Shown: in pieces, positions 39,454-48,783 of the stretch
How the letters are laid out: every line of letters starts with the position of its first letter
Numbering within the stretch: position 1 is the first letter of the stretch
Assembly: GCF_009939295.1 (NCBI RefSeq)
Contig: NZ_WVIC01000005.1
Span: forward strand, 88,807 to 152,806
DNA from: Petrachloros mirabilis ULC683
GTDB taxonomy: Bacteria; Cyanobacteriota; Cyanobacteriia; Thermosynechococcales; Thermosynechococcaceae
DNA: 64,000 bases
Reading direction: 5' to 3'
The notes under the pieces: model-generated
Databases searched by the model: none
What the model saw: the letters and a program-made list of their open reading frames with translations, nothing else
Told to the model about the DNA's origin: nothing
Made by a program: the position numbers and the translations under genes

Positions 39454-40821
39454 GTGTCCCCCTATTCTCGACCGGCAATGAATCGTAAAGCCCACCGCAG
39501 GTATCTTCAGCGGCAGGGACGCCAACGGACTGATCTGGCTCATCCGGCTAGTCGGGTGAGACGAGGGATGCCCACGCCTCGCAGTTCCCATCGACAGATG
39601 CATCAGCTCCCTCAGCCTGGAGATCAGCGCCAAGTTCGGGCTTTGCCCCCTCAACTTCCTGGCCGTCACGGGGCTGAGGGCTCTCTTGCCCTGCCTTTGC
39701 CGGAAACTGCTCCAGCTCCTCCCCTGCGCAGCCATTCTGGAGCCGTTGTCGCTTCTCCGGTTGCTCCATCCGCGCCTCGGGGGGGGTGGCTCTGGAAGTT
39801 GCCTTTGTACGGGGTACGTTTGCTGATTATAGGGCTGGGAATTGCTGCGATCGCAGGTACCGTTCTTGCCACTCTACACCCCGAGCAAAAGGTAGAATTG
39901 GCCGATGTTTTGGCACCTGAAGCCACCGAATCAGAGTCTTTAGACGAGCCATTGGATTCGCCCTCTGCCATGGTATCGATGGGGCAAGTCCTCCAGCTCA
40001 GTGCTGACCAAGAACTAGCCGATGTTAAAGCTGAGGTAGAGACGTTAGCTGCCGCCCAAAGTGGCCTGACCCCCGGAGCTTTTTTCTATAGCTTAGACAC
40101 TGGCCATTTCCTGAACCTGTCAGGCGATCGAGTTTTTTCAGCAGCCAGCACGATTAAAATTCCCATCTTGATTGCATTTTTCCAGGCCGTAGATGCTGGC
40201 CAAGTGCGTCTAGACGAATCCCTGGTGATGCGCCCCGACCTAATCGCCTCTGAAGCGGGCTCTATTCAATACGATCCCCCCAACAGTGAGTATCCAGCCT
40301 TAGAAATTGCTGACCTGATGATTACAATCAGCGACAACACGGCAACCAACATGCTGATCGATCGCCTGGGAGGAGCTGCGGCTCTGAACCAGCGGTTTCA
40401 AAGTTGGGGGTTGCAACACACCAAAATTGAAAACCTGCTCCCAGATCTTGAAGGCACTAACCTGGTGAGCCCCATGGATCTAGCCACAGTGTTTTTGCGG
40501 TTAGGGGAGGGTGAGCTTTTGTCGGAGGCCAGTCGCACCAAAGCCCTAGAGATTATGAGTCGAACAGTAACCAACACCCTCTTGCCCCAAGGGCTAGGCG
40601 AAGGCGCCAGCATCGCCCATAAAACGGGAGATATTGGCTCTGTGGTTGGCGATGCTGGCTTGATTAGCACCCCCAATGGCCAAACCTATGCCGCTGCCGT
40701 CCTGGTTGCTCGTCCTCACAATGACTCTCGGGCTCAAGAATTAATTCGCCAAATTTCGCGCATCACCTATACTCGCTTTAGCCAAATCCCACCACAGCCT
40801 ACCGTACCCCCTGAGAATTAA
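39454..40821 (+). CDS. Membrane-anchored class A beta-lactamase-like serine hydrolase
   Basis: 455 residues from a GTG start with AAGGAG 6 nt upstream. A basic, Pro/Gln/Arg-rich cytoplasmic N-terminus (1-110) leads to one membrane helix (residues 115-140, LPLYGVRLLIIGLGIAAIAGTVLATL), then a periplasmic domain with the catalytic SxxK (ASTIKIP), SDN (ISDNTATN) and KTG (HKTGDIG). The loop that carries the deacylation Glu of true class A lactamases reads ENLLPDLEGT here, with no Glu at that place. It is more likely a peptidoglycan-related enzyme than a resistance lactamase. Function not established. Confidence 0.85.
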   Translation: MSPYSRPAMNRKAHRRYLQRQGRQRTDLAHPASRVRRGMPTPRSSHRQMHQLPQPGDQRQVRALPPQLPGRHGAEGSLALPLPETAPAPPLRSHSGAVVASPVAPSAPRGGWLWKLPLYGVRLLIIGLGIAAIAGTVLATLHPEQKVELADVLAPEATESESLDEPLDSPSAMVSMGQVLQLSADQELADVKAEVETLAAAQSGLTPGAFFYSLDTGHFLNLSGDRVFSAASTIKIPILIAFFQAVDAGQVRLDESLVMRPDLIASEAGSIQYDPPNSEYPALEIADLMITISDNTATNMLIDRLGGAAALNQRFQSWGLQHTKIENLLPDLEGTNLVSPMDLATVFLRLGEGELLSEASRTKALEIMSRTVTNTLLPQGLGEGASIAHKTGDIGSVVGDAGLISTPNGQTYAAAVLVARPHNDSRAQELIRQISRITYTRFSQIPPQPTVPPEN

Positions 40822-41199
40822 GATTACCCCTTGACTTGCATCCCCCCTAATGTCTACCGTGTACACACAAGTCTGAGAAAAACGATTTCACCCTGCATTT
40901 GCCCCCTACATCCCCCATTCTGGGGGACTGTGAGATATTCAGAACCCCCCAAATTACGCCCTTCGGGCACGCTTCGCGAGGGGGGCAGGGGGGCGAGTGT
41001 AAGGATGTTAGAGGCTTTTAAATCATCTTCTTAGATTTGTGTGTACACAGTAGCTTAACTGGGGGGCATAAGGGTGCGCGTGGGTGGAAAAATTTTATGT
41101 CTAGACTAGAATAGAGGCCAAACGGGTCAAAGCGGTGAGAGACTGAAATTTCGGGACGACCGTTTTCGCGGCCTTAATTGAACCTATGCCTGCAATTGA
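40822..41199. other. Intergenic region with a complete miniature element
   Basis: 378 bp between the lactamase-like gene and the HPt gene. Half is the element at 40859-41048; the remaining 150 bp carry no recognisable gene and probably hold the HPt promoter. Confidence 0.5.
40859..41048 (+). repeat. Miniature inverted-repeat element, complete copy B
   Basis: 190 bp with perfect 12-bp terminal repeats GTGTACACACAA / TTGTGTGTACAC, extended imperfectly by CTAC / GTAG on the outside and by TCTGAGAA / TTCTTAGA inside. The interior holds the CCCATTCTGGGGGACTGTGA and CGCTTCGCGAGGGGGGCAGG blocks. No coding capacity. Related copies at 6014 and 61148. Confidence 0.85.
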
Positions 41200-41547
41200 A
41201 TGATGAAAGCTCAGCCCATTGATCTGATCTATTTGGAAGAATATTCCGGGGGAGATCAAGCCTTTGAGCAAGAAATCTTGACCCTGTTCGTGGCTGATGT
41301 CCAACACCAAATCTCTGAAATTCAGACTGCTTATCAGCACCAGGATTGGCCAACCCTTCGTCAATCAGCCCATCAGCTTAAGGGTGCCAGTGGCAATATT
41401 GGGGCGCGCACCCTCCAGCACCTAGCGGCTGAAATTGAAGCCTCATCCCTGCCGCAATCGACGGTTCCAACCCTGCTGGCTCAACTTGAAGTCGCCTATG
41501 AAGCTGTCTTGGCACAGGTTCAAGCCCTGGGCTATGGCGAGTTTTAA
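41200..41547 (+). CDS. Histidine phosphotransfer (HPt) domain protein
   Basis: 115 residues. A single four-helix HPt domain with the phospho-accepting His in SAHQLKGASGNIGARTLQHL (about residue 60), preceded by YLEEYSGGDQAFEQEILTLF. HPt proteins relay phosphate between receiver domains in multistep phosphorelays. No histidine kinase is adjacent, but a response regulator lies 1.3 kb downstream past obgE; a link is only conjecture. Two ATGs sit in tandem at the start. Confidence 0.9.
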   Translation: MMKAQPIDLIYLEEYSGGDQAFEQEILTLFVADVQHQISEIQTAYQHQDWPTLRQSAHQLKGASGNIGARTLQHLAAEIEASSLPQSTVPTLLAQLEVAYEAVLAQVQALGYGEF

Positions 41548-41583
41548 TGCTTTGCCTCCCTATCCCCTATTGACCTAAGTTCC

Positions 41584-42642
41584 ATGCGCTTTATTGATCA
41601 TGTTGAAATCCAAGTTCAAGGCGGTGACGGTGGCGATGGCATGGTCGCCTTTCGCCGGGAAAAATATGTGCCCGCTGGAGGGCCAGCCGGGGGCAATGGG
41701 GGGCATGGGGGATCTGTGATTCTGAGGGCGACCCCCCAGCTTCAAACTCTCCTGGATTTTCACTATGTGCATTTGTTTGCAGCCGAGAAGGGGCAACGGG
41801 GTGGCCCCAAAAATCTGACAGGGGCATCTGGCCAGGATTTGATTATTGAGGTGCCCTATGGGACGGTGGCTTATGAGGCAGACACCGATGTGATCATGGG
41901 CGACCTCACCCAGCCTGGTCAAACCTTGGTGGTGGCGCAAGGGGGCAAGGGCGGCCTGGGGAATAAACACTTTCTCAGTAATCGCAATCGCGCCCCTGAA
42001 CGGGCGCTACCTGGACTGCCGGGTGAAGTTCGTTCACTCCGCCTAGAGCTGAAATTACTGGCAGAGGTGGGTATCATTGGACTCCCCAACGCGGGCAAGT
42101 CAACGCTCATTTCTGTGTTATCTGCGGCGCGTCCCAAGATTGCAGATTATCCCTTCACCACCCTAGTGCCTAATCTTGGAGTTGTGCCCCGGGGAGATGG
42201 GGATGGGGTAGTCTTTGCAGACATTCCTGGGCTAATCGCAGGGGCTCACACGGGTCTGGGTCTGGGGCATGAGTTTCTGCGTCACATTGAGCGGACTCGG
42301 TTGCTGGTTCATGTGATTGATGCGACCCAACCCAATCCCATGGAGGCGTTGGCGGTGATTCAGCAAGAGTTGCACGCCTACGGCCACGGGCTGTCTGAAC
42401 GTCCCCAAATTGTGGCCCTTAGCAAAATTGATGCCCTGGATGCCGCAACGGTGGCAGAGGTGCGATCGCACCTCCAGCCCACCAGCCTGTTTCCTGTACA
42501 GTGTATTTCTGCTGTGAGCCAGCTCGGATTAGATCGCTTACTCCAAACCGTATGGGATGGCTTAGACACCCTAAATGCCAGGGAAGAATTTTCTTTAGCG
42601 AATGAGTCTAGCCCCCTGTCTCAGACACCAAGCTGCCAGTGA
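41584..42642 (+). CDS. obgE: GTPase ObgE/CgtA
   Basis: 352 residues. Essential GTPase in 50S maturation and stress response. N-terminal glycine-rich Obg fold ([32 protein letters not shown]), G1 GLPNAGKS, switch region [14 protein letters not shown]3 DIPGLI and G4 SKID. The long C-terminal OCT domain of some Obg proteins is absent, as is common in cyanobacteria. It starts 37 bp after the HPt gene. Confidence 0.96.
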   Translation: MRFIDHVEIQVQGGDGGDGMVAFRREKYVPAGGPAGGNGGHGGSVILRATPQLQTLLDFHYVHLFAAEKGQRGGPKNLTGASGQDLIIEVPYGTVAYEADTDVIMGDLTQPGQTLVVAQGGKGGLGNKHFLSNRNRAPERALPGLPGEVRSLRLELKLLAEVGIIGLPNAGKSTLISVLSAARPKIADYPFTTLVPNLGVVPRGDGDGVVFADIPGLIAGAHTGLGLGHEFLRHIERTRLLVHVIDATQPNPMEALAVIQQELHAYGHGLSERPQIVALSKIDALDAATVAEVRSHLQPTSLFPVQCISAVSQLGLDRLLQTVWDGLDTLNAREEFSLANESSPLSQTPSCQ

Positions 42643-42854
42643 AATCGACTTGCTATTTCCACCTGAGTGATTCAGGATAAGGGGCAGTTGTATAGAAATC
42701 AAGCTCAGGCGGGAAACCTAACACTTAGGTGTGAATATACAGTTCCCCTAACTACCGTTAAGGCATGATCCACCGCAAGATCTACAACGTCTTGCTCAGC
42801 TTCACGAAGACTGCCTAAATGCCATCCCTGTCTGTTAAGAAACGAGGAATCAGC

Positions 42855-43502
42855 ATGTCTGAAAAGTCAACCCCAGAGCACCATAAACTGCTCCTCATTG
42901 ATGATGACCCCAACCTCGTCCTCCTCGTCAAAGACTACTTAGAGTTGCGAGGCTACGAAGTAGCAACCGCTAGAAACGGCCAAGAAGCCTTACAGGTGTT
43001 AGCAGCAGAGATTCCAAATTTAATCATCTGCGATGTGATGATGCCTGAGATGGACGGATACTCCTTTGTCAAGCGCGTGCGAGAAAACCCCCAAACCAGT
43101 TGGCTTCCCGTCTTATTTCTCTCCGCCAAAGGGCAAACTCAAGATCGCGTAACCGGTCTCAATACCGGCGCAGATGTTTACATGGTTAAGCCCTTTGAAC
43201 CAGACGAGCTGGTTGCCCAAATTGAAGCCTCCCTCAAACAAGCATCACGCATCATTCAGCAACGAGGGAGCGCCCTCGAAGGAGAAGTCACCATTCAGGT
43301 GCCCTTTGATGTAGAGCTGACCCCCACAGAGCAAAAGGTGCTGCAATTTGTAGCCAAGGGAATGTCCAACCGCGAAATTGCTACTGATCTCAGCGTTAGC
43401 CAGCGAACCGTTGAGAGTCATGTCAGCAATATGCTCGGCAAAACAGGACTCAGTAACCGCACCGAGCTGGCTCGGTGGGCCATTGAACAACGCATGATTT
43501 AG
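42855..43502 (+). CDS. NarL/LuxR-type response regulator, Ycf29-like
   Basis: 215 residues from the ATG at 42855 with GAGGAA 6 nt upstream. Receiver domain (residues 10-125) with the phosphorylation Asp in LIICDVMMPEMDGY, acidic pair IDDDPN and conserved Lys in MVKPFEPDE. C-terminal LuxR helix-turn-helix (TPTEQKVLQFVAKGMSNREIA, then QRTVESHVSNML). The pattern agrees with the Ycf29 lineage of cyanobacterial and algal plastid regulators. The cognate kinase and target genes are not evident. Confidence 0.88.
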   Translation: MSEKSTPEHHKLLLIDDDPNLVLLVKDYLELRGYEVATARNGQEALQVLAAEIPNLIICDVMMPEMDGYSFVKRVRENPQTSWLPVLFLSAKGQTQDRVTGLNTGADVYMVKPFEPDELVAQIEASLKQASRIIQQRGSALEGEVTIQVPFDVELTPTEQKVLQFVAKGMSNREIATDLSVSQRTVESHVSNMLGKTGLSNRTELARWAIEQRMI

Positions 43503-43762
43503 GGGTTAGCAGGCGGTTGATCCCAGCGCCATAGCCCCACCATCAGCGCCACCACCCCTAACTGCAACAGCAAGTTGGGCACACCTGTCGCCATCGGTTC
43601 TCCAGCCACCAGCTTGAGCGCAAAAATAAATACACCCAAAGCACCAGACACCGCAAAAGCCAAATAGAAAAAGTGCCGCAGCCCTCGAAAAGGAGCCTTG
43701 GCTTCAGCCCTCAGTCTGGCAGAAATCTGCCTCGATCCAGTTTTGGTATTCACATCTTTCAT
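43499..43762 (-). CDS. DUF3493 membrane protein
   Basis: 87 residues. LRAEAKAPFRGLRHFFYLAF is the DUF3493 signature. Two hydrophobic helices follow (about residues 30-50 and 62-78), and a WRWDQPP tail. Cyanobacterial and plant-plastid family of unknown function. It is convergent with the Ycf29-like gene (4-bp overlap) and upstream of ccs1 on the same strand. Confidence 0.8.
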   Translation of the reverse strand: MKDVNTKTGSRQISARLRAEAKAPFRGLRHFFYLAFAVSGALGVFIFALKLVAGEPMATGVPNLLLQLGVVALMVGLWRWDQPPANP

Positions 43763-43882
43763 AAGAAGCTCAGTGGTCTGTCAACGTTGTTTTAAGGGAT
43801 AGCTGAGTGCCAAAAAGTTTATGGGAGTTAAATTTTGAGGAGTCGTAGGCTCTCAAACCTTTCCTGACGGAACACTCAGTTA

Positions 43883-45235
43883 TCAGACACTCAGTTGAGT
43901 CATGGGCTGCTCAAGACCCCCGACTAATTCAGCCAGGGTACTCATAAACTCTTGCTCAAACGTAATTTGGGCGCGATTGGTGCGCCCCCCGATATAGATC
44001 ACCCCCTCGTCTAGCAGCGCCCATACCTGGGAGTGCGAAACATAGCTCATCAACACCCCCAACATCAGCAGACCAAACCCGGCATAAATCAATGGAATCC
44101 CTGGGTCAGCCTTGATTTGCAAACCAGTACTGCCCACTACATCGACCAAGGTTAAGGTCACACCTTCTACTGTCATAGACATGCCCCGGCGCAGAGTTGA
44201 TACCAGTTTACCGGTCATATCATAGACCAGTACCGTTCCCTGTAAATCCCGCGCCAATACCGAAACCCCTGTCGACAAATCTGGCTGCGTTGGCACCCAA
44301 GTTCCCCAAATACGTCCGCCCCCCTCTAGCTCTAAGGGAGCCATAGGCAGTTGCAAAACAGGACTGCGATTGAGCGTCACCTGTACAGCCGCCACCGACC
44401 AATCTGCCTGATAGAGCGTCACCCCCTGGTAAGACAGCGGCTTATTCACATGAATAGTTTGACGATCCACTGGCTCGCCTTGCTGATTCAAGATTGAGAG
44501 ATCAGAGTAAAACTGATCAATCTTGCCTTCTGGTGTGTAATCAATCCAAAAGCGGTTAACCTTCACAGACCAGTGCTGAGGCAGATGCGATGCTGACCAA
44601 GGACCAGCCTGGACAATATGCTCAACCTTGAACGTTTCGCCACTGGGGACAAACTCCTGAGCCATAAAGCCGGTCAAGCTGCCCCAAATCGCCCCTAGTA
44701 AAATTAAAATCAAACTGACATGAACCACGATTGGGCCAATGCGCCCCATCAGACCCTTGCGCGCATACAACGTATGATCAGCCGCAAACACACGGTAGCG
44801 GCGTTGCTCTAGGGCGGCCTGAAGGCATCCCAAAGACCCAGCCTTCAACGTGGAACTACAGGCCAATTTTTCAAACTGGCTGGGACGCTGGTAGTATTTC
44901 CACCCCCGAGCAGCTCGCAAAGCAGGGAGTTGGCGGGTAAAGGTGCAGGCAATCAAGCTACTGCCAAATAGCGCCAGCAGTCCCATAAACCACCAGGTTT
45001 GGTACACCTGATTCAGCCCCAGTGTCCGGATCACTGTCCAGGACAAAAACCCAAATAGAGCCGGATCTTCCGGATAATTAGCCTGATAAAAGGCCAAGGG
45101 CTGACCCTGCTCAATCACCGTACCGGCAATACTAAAAACCGCAATCGCCAGCAGCAAAACTATTGCTAACCGTAAATTGGCCAACAATGGCAACACCTGT
45201 TGTTTCCAAAAGCGCACCGACCCAGATAGTGCCAT
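43883..45235 (-). CDS. ccs1: Cytochrome c biogenesis protein Ccs1 (ResB)
   Basis: 450 residues. Membrane subunit of the system II haem-delivery complex with CcsA for c-type cytochromes in the thylakoid lumen. Three N-terminal helices ([20 protein letters not shown], the [20 protein letters not shown] region, and [19 protein letters not shown]), a large lumenal ResB domain, and a C-terminal helix ([20 protein letters not shown]). It is followed upstream by ccdA, 29 bp away on the same strand, so the two are one unit. Confidence 0.94.
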   Translation of the reverse strand: MALSGSVRFWKQQVLPLLANLRLAIVLLLAIAVFSIAGTVIEQGQPLAFYQANYPEDPALFGFLSWTVIRTLGLNQVYQTWWFMGLLALFGSSLIACTFTRQLPALRAARGWKYYQRPSQFEKLACSSTLKAGSLGCLQAALEQRRYRVFAADHTLYARKGLMGRIGPIVVHVSLILILLGAIWGSLTGFMAQEFVPSGETFKVEHIVQAGPWSASHLPQHWSVKVNRFWIDYTPEGKIDQFYSDLSILNQQGEPVDRQTIHVNKPLSYQGVTLYQADWSVAAVQVTLNRSPVLQLPMAPLELEGGGRIWGTWVPTQPDLSTGVSVLARDLQGTVLVYDMTGKLVSTLRRGMSMTVEGVTLTLVDVVGSTGLQIKADPGIPLIYAGFGLLMLGVLMSYVSHSQVWALLDEGVIYIGGRTNRAQITFEQEFMSTLAELVGGLEQPMTQLSV

Positions 45236-45264
45236 GCAAACCTACTCAACTGTCATCAATCAGC

Positions 45265-46008
45265 CTACAACACCAGAGAACCTACGCGTGAAAGCAAAGA
45301 AAACACCCCAAACCCGATCAGCAACACCCCACTGGTTGGCATCACCCATCCTGACCACCGCCGCAGACTTAGAAATCGTTTCAGGGAAGCCGTAAAAACC
45401 CCCGCCAGAACCAAGGGCGAGGCATACCCCACCGTGTAGGCTAGAAGCAGTCCTCCACCTAAAACTGGATCCTGAGTGGTTGAAAGCCAAGCCAACAAGG
45501 TGGCCAGCACTGGCGTACTGCATGGAGACGCCACCAAACCAAAGATTGCCCCAATAAAATAAGCCCGAACTTCAGCAGGCAGGTTCTGGCTCGGCAAATC
45601 GAGGCAAGCCCCCCACTTTGGCCAAGGCACCACCACAATCTCCAGCAGTTGGAACCCCATGAGAATGGCGATCAAACTGACGGCTAGGGTCACACCCCAA
45701 CCCACTTGGCCATAGACGCGACCCACGATAGCTGCCGCAACTCCTAGTCCAGTTAAGGTTGTGGCCAGACCCAGCACAAAGCCACAGGACTGACGCAGCC
45801 CCTGCCACCGACTGCTTGTTTCGTAGCCTCCGATATAGCCCACCGTAATGGGCAACATCGATAGGGTGCAGGGCGTTAAGCTCGTCAGCAGGCCAGCCAT
45901 AAACATAACTCCAACACTGATCCCCGAGAGATGGGTAAGCTGTGCTGAAACCAAGGTGTTGGCAAATTGTTCAAAGTAGTACAGCTTAACTTGCAGCGTT
46001 TCAATCAT
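45265..46008 (-). CDS. ccdA: Cytochrome c biogenesis protein CcdA
   Basis: 247 residues, six predicted membrane helices. Carries electrons from stromal or cytoplasmic thioredoxin to lumenal thiols needed for apocytochrome c reduction. The two transmembrane Cys are in LTPCTLSMLPI and ASPCSTPVLATLL. Directly upstream of ccs1 on the same strand; together they form the reducing and ligation parts of system II. Confidence 0.95.
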   Translation of the reverse strand: MIETLQVKLYYFEQFANTLVSAQLTHLSGISVGVMFMAGLLTSLTPCTLSMLPITVGYIGGYETSSRWQGLRQSCGFVLGLATTLTGLGVAAAIVGRVYGQVGWGVTLAVSLIAILMGFQLLEIVVVPWPKWGACLDLPSQNLPAEVRAYFIGAIFGLVASPCSTPVLATLLAWLSTTQDPVLGGGLLLAYTVGYASPLVLAGVFTASLKRFLSLRRWSGWVMPTSGVLLIGFGVFSLLSRVGSLVL

Positions 46009-46139
46009 TGTTTTGGTTTAGAGGCTGCTTGAAGCACCTCCTTCATCCTGGCATTAGTCCCCCGACTCCATGGTAGCCAAACTGGCTCAGGGGTGTGAGT
46101 CACCAATTGCCCTGAACTGAATCTGGGGCAGTCTTAGCT

Positions 46140-47594
46140 TTAGCGACGAGGATTCGAGGAGTTCCCGAGGGGCCAGCGCCAGACAGAACTCGTTTTTGGG
46201 GGCACCGCAGCCCTGGGTCGCGGCTGCGAACCCAAGCGGCGCTGAGAGCGAGACCCCAGGGTAGATGTCTGCACGGGCAACCGAGGGGGAAGATCCGGCT
46301 TGGTGCGCCCCCCCGAGCGAGAAGTCTGAGTAGATGGCAATCGCCGAGATGATGCAGATTTGGCGCTGGAAGCAGGGGGTGAGGAAAAGATCTGTAGACT
46401 TCTGGGCTGGGAAATTGGGGGGCGCAGAGGTGGTGGCGTTGCTTCAGCATAAAGGGGAATCACATCAGCGCCCTGGCTTTCTCTAGCAACACGAATGAGC
46501 AAAGCAGAGATCATGAGGCTAGCAATCATTGAACTGCCCCCATAGCTAAACATGGGTAGGGGCAATCCAGTCGTGGGAAGCACCCCAGTGGCAACCCCAA
46601 TATTGAGCAGGGATTGTCCCACCAAAAACACCGTAGCCCCAATGGCAACCAGACGCCGAATGGGGTCTACTGTTTTGAGGCTGACCCGCAGCCCCAGAAA
46701 ACTATAGGTCATCAAAATTCCAATTAAAAACAGGCTCCCTACCAAGCCATATTCTTCCGCATAGATGGAAAAAATGAAGTCAGTATGCTGAATCGGTAAG
46801 TAAGAAAGCTTTTGCTGGGACAGGCCAAAGCCAGCCCCCCCAACTCCTCCGGAACCAATGGCAATCAAGCTTTGCACCAGTTGAAAGGCATCTCCAAGGG
46901 GATCAGACCAAGGGTCAAGAAATGAGGTGACTCGTTTAAGCTGGTATTCATTCAAGCTGACACTGATAGCAGCTAAGCCGACCCCTCCAAAAGCCGTTAA
47001 TCCCAGGGAACTCAAGGGTAAACCGGCAGCTAGTGCCATGAGCCATAGAGACATGCCACTCAGAGAAGTCGTACTCAGGTTGGGCTGGATTAAGATTCCC
47101 AACAGTGTCAGCGAGAACAGACCCAACCACTGTAACCGGTCGCGCAGGCTCAGCCGAGACCAATATCCAAAGACTAAGGCTCCCTGCAAAATCAAGAAGG
47201 GCTTCATTAACTCTGAGGGCTGGAGGGGAATGGGCCCAATTTTAATCCAGCGCGTGGCTCCGTAAGCAGATTCTCCCAGTCCAGGTATTCGAGTCGCAAA
47301 GATCAGGAGTAAAAACAGGAAAAACCCAAAGGGGGCAAGCTTAAATTGTTTTTGCAGCGATGTATGCAAGACCCCACAAAAGGCGACTAGGCCAACCCCC
47401 ACCCATAGAAGCTGACGGCTAAAGTAAAATAGGCCACCCACATTCTCAACAACCCCGACGTGGTAGGAGGCTGAGAACAGCACAACCAGCCCCACAAATA
47501 ACCAGGCAAAGGTTAACCGGTACAAGAGGCGGGCTTCAAAAGACCAATCTTGAACAGATGGATCTAGAAAGGGGATAAAGCGACGAAGGTTCAC
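46140..47594 (-). CDS. ftsW: Lipid II polymerase / division protein FtsW (SEDS family)
   Basis: 484 residues from a GTG at 47594 (VNLRRFIPFLDPSVQDW). The open frame goes on to an ATG at 47657, but that start lies inside the apc-operon terminator and its extra residues are not typical. SEDS glycosyltransferase with about ten helices; motifs RWIKIGPIPLQPSELMKP, FSASYHVGV, QHTDFIFSIYAEEYGLVG and GLPLPMFSYGGSSMIASL. The C-terminal 100 residues are basic and Ser/Arg-rich. RodA-like function is not excluded but the sequence fits cyanobacterial FtsW. Confidence 0.93.
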   Translation of the reverse strand: MNLRRFIPFLDPSVQDWSFEARLLYRLTFAWLFVGLVVLFSASYHVGVVENVGGLFYFSRQLLWVGVGLVAFCGVLHTSLQKQFKLAPFGFFLFLLLIFATRIPGLGESAYGATRWIKIGPIPLQPSELMKPFLILQGALVFGYWSRLSLRDRLQWLGLFSLTLLGILIQPNLSTTSLSGMSLWLMALAAGLPLSSLGLTAFGGVGLAAISVSLNEYQLKRVTSFLDPWSDPLGDAFQLVQSLIAIGSGGVGGAGFGLSQQKLSYLPIQHTDFIFSIYAEEYGLVGSLFLIGILMTYSFLGLRVSLKTVDPIRRLVAIGATVFLVGQSLLNIGVATGVLPTTGLPLPMFSYGGSSMIASLMISALLIRVARESQGADVIPLYAEATPPPLRPPISQPRSLQIFSSPPASSAKSASSRRLPSTQTSRSGGRTKPDLPPRLPVQTSTLGSRSQRRLGSQPRPRAAVPPKTSSVWRWPLGNSSNPRR

Positions 47595-47643
47595 AGGGAA
47601 GTCCAGCCCAGCAAAAGTCGAAGCCAGTATAGCGAAAATCAAC

Positions 47644-47667
47644 AAAAAAGAGGTCAACTTGACCTCT
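47644..47667 (-). terminator. Terminator of the apc operon
   Basis: On the minus strand a perfect AGAGGTC / GACCTCT stem with a 5-nt loop followed by TTTTTTG, 45 bp after the apcC stop. It is the strongest terminator in the window. Confidence 0.9.
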
Positions 47668-47711
47668 AGGGAAAATCAATTTTTATATCTACATCCAGTT
47701 TTTGGATTTAT

Positions 47712-47915
47712 TTAATCCAAGCCAGCGTTAGTACCCGGTTTACCTGTGGCCAAGCGAACCTTAACAATTTTGCCACCCATTTTCATGATTCGCTGCTGCT
47801 CTTGGAACCAGTTGTCAAAGGGAACTAGTTTCGTAAAATAGGTGTTTTGGAGTTCGCGCTGGGTTCGGATGCGGGTTTGGCTGGGGACACAGGCTGTAAC
47901 TTTAAACATGCGCAT
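47712..47915 (-). CDS. apcC: Allophycocyanin core linker, LC7.8
   Basis: 67 residues, normal length. Small linker that caps the allophycocyanin trimers of the phycobilisome core. Start MRMFKVTACVPSQTRIRTQR, then ELQNTYFTKLVPFDNWF and GKIVKVRLATGKPG. AAGGAGAT lies 7-8 nt upstream. Last gene of apcA-apcB-apcC; a terminator follows 45 bp on. Confidence 0.97.
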   Translation of the reverse strand: MRMFKVTACVPSQTRIRTQRELQNTYFTKLVPFDNWFQEQQRIMKMGGKIVKVRLATGKPGTNAGLD

Positions 47916-48237
47916 ATCTGCAATCTCCTTGAAATGAGGGTCGTCGAGTCAAACAAGCTTAAGCCTTTAACCAGGCAGTAGGGGGTGGTGGGTTTTCTAC
48001 AAGTTGCGATCGCAGCAAAGACAATCGTTCAGTCGTTCAGTCTTGAGAGACCCAATCTGAAGGGCACTGCAATACCCCTCTGGTCAATACTCAAAGTCTG
48101 GGAACCCAGGAACAGCCCTAGATTGCTAAAACTTATCTCAACACCCTGTGAGATCAGTCTTTGACAAGCTAGCATCGACTCCTTGATTCCCAGACTCTCT
48201 AATTTATGCTGCCTGAGAGAGGTAGCCAGCCAGAAGC
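47916..48237. other. apcB-apcC intercistronic region
   Basis: 322 bp with a HIP1 site near its left end and a 10-bp inverted repeat at 48095-48104 and 48187-48196. No gene. Confidence 0.6.
48095..48196. promoter_or_regulatory. Long-range inverted repeat between apcB and apcC
   Basis: Perfect arms AGTCTGGGAA (48095-48104) and TTCCCAGACT (48187-48196) with an 82-nt loop. Pairing in the mRNA could limit read-through into apcC or shape processing, which would fit the lower stoichiometry of the linker. Not proven. Confidence 0.45.
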
Positions 48238-48723
48238 TTAGCTAAGCCCAGAGCAGATGTAGTCAAGGTAGACACCCATTTCTCTGCCAGCATCTGCACC
48301 AACTAGACCAGCCGTAACTTCTTTGATGGCTTGGATCGCTTGCACTGTAGAGGTAACAGGGACACCCAAGGAATTGTAGGTCTCTTTCAAACCATTGAGT
48401 ACACGCTCATCCAAAATGGAAGCGTCACCAGCCAACATGGCATAGGTGGCGTAGCGTAGGTAGTAGTCCAAGTCACGGATACAGGCCGCATAGCGACGGG
48501 TGGTGTACATGTTGCCACCGGGACGGGTGACATCAGAGTACAGCAAGGACTTGGCAACGGCTTCTTTGACAATAGCAGCAGCATTGGCGCTAATCACACC
48601 GGCTGCCCGTACTCGGAGTTCACCGGTTTGGAAATAGCCTTTTAGCTTGTCTAGAGAGGCAGCGTCCAGGTACTTGCCCTGCACATCGGATGAATTGATC
48701 ACTGAGGTAATTGCGTCTTGCAT
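48238..48723 (-). CDS. apcB: Allophycocyanin beta subunit
   Basis: 161 residues, normal length. Phycobiliprotein of the phycobilisome core, absorbing near 650 nm. The chromophore Cys is in [20 protein letters not shown], and the methylated-Asn context [11 protein letters not shown] is present. AAGGAAG lies upstream. It follows apcA after 60 bp. Confidence 0.98.
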   Translation of the reverse strand: MQDAITSVINSSDVQGKYLDAASLDKLKGYFQTGELRVRAAGVISANAAAIVKEAVAKSLLYSDVTRPGGNMYTTRRYAACIRDLDYYLRYATYAMLAGDASILDERVLNGLKETYNSLGVPVTSTVQAIQAIKEVTAGLVGADAGREMGVYLDYICSGLS

Positions 48724-48783
48724 AATCTTGCTTCCTTAAAATGTTCGCAACCTAAAACGAATGTTTTCAGGGTGTAGTTCAGA

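Noticed and set aside
39454..40821. Acquired antibiotic-resistance beta-lactamase
   Set aside because: No deacylation Glu, long cytoplasmic N-terminus, and base usage like the core genes around it.
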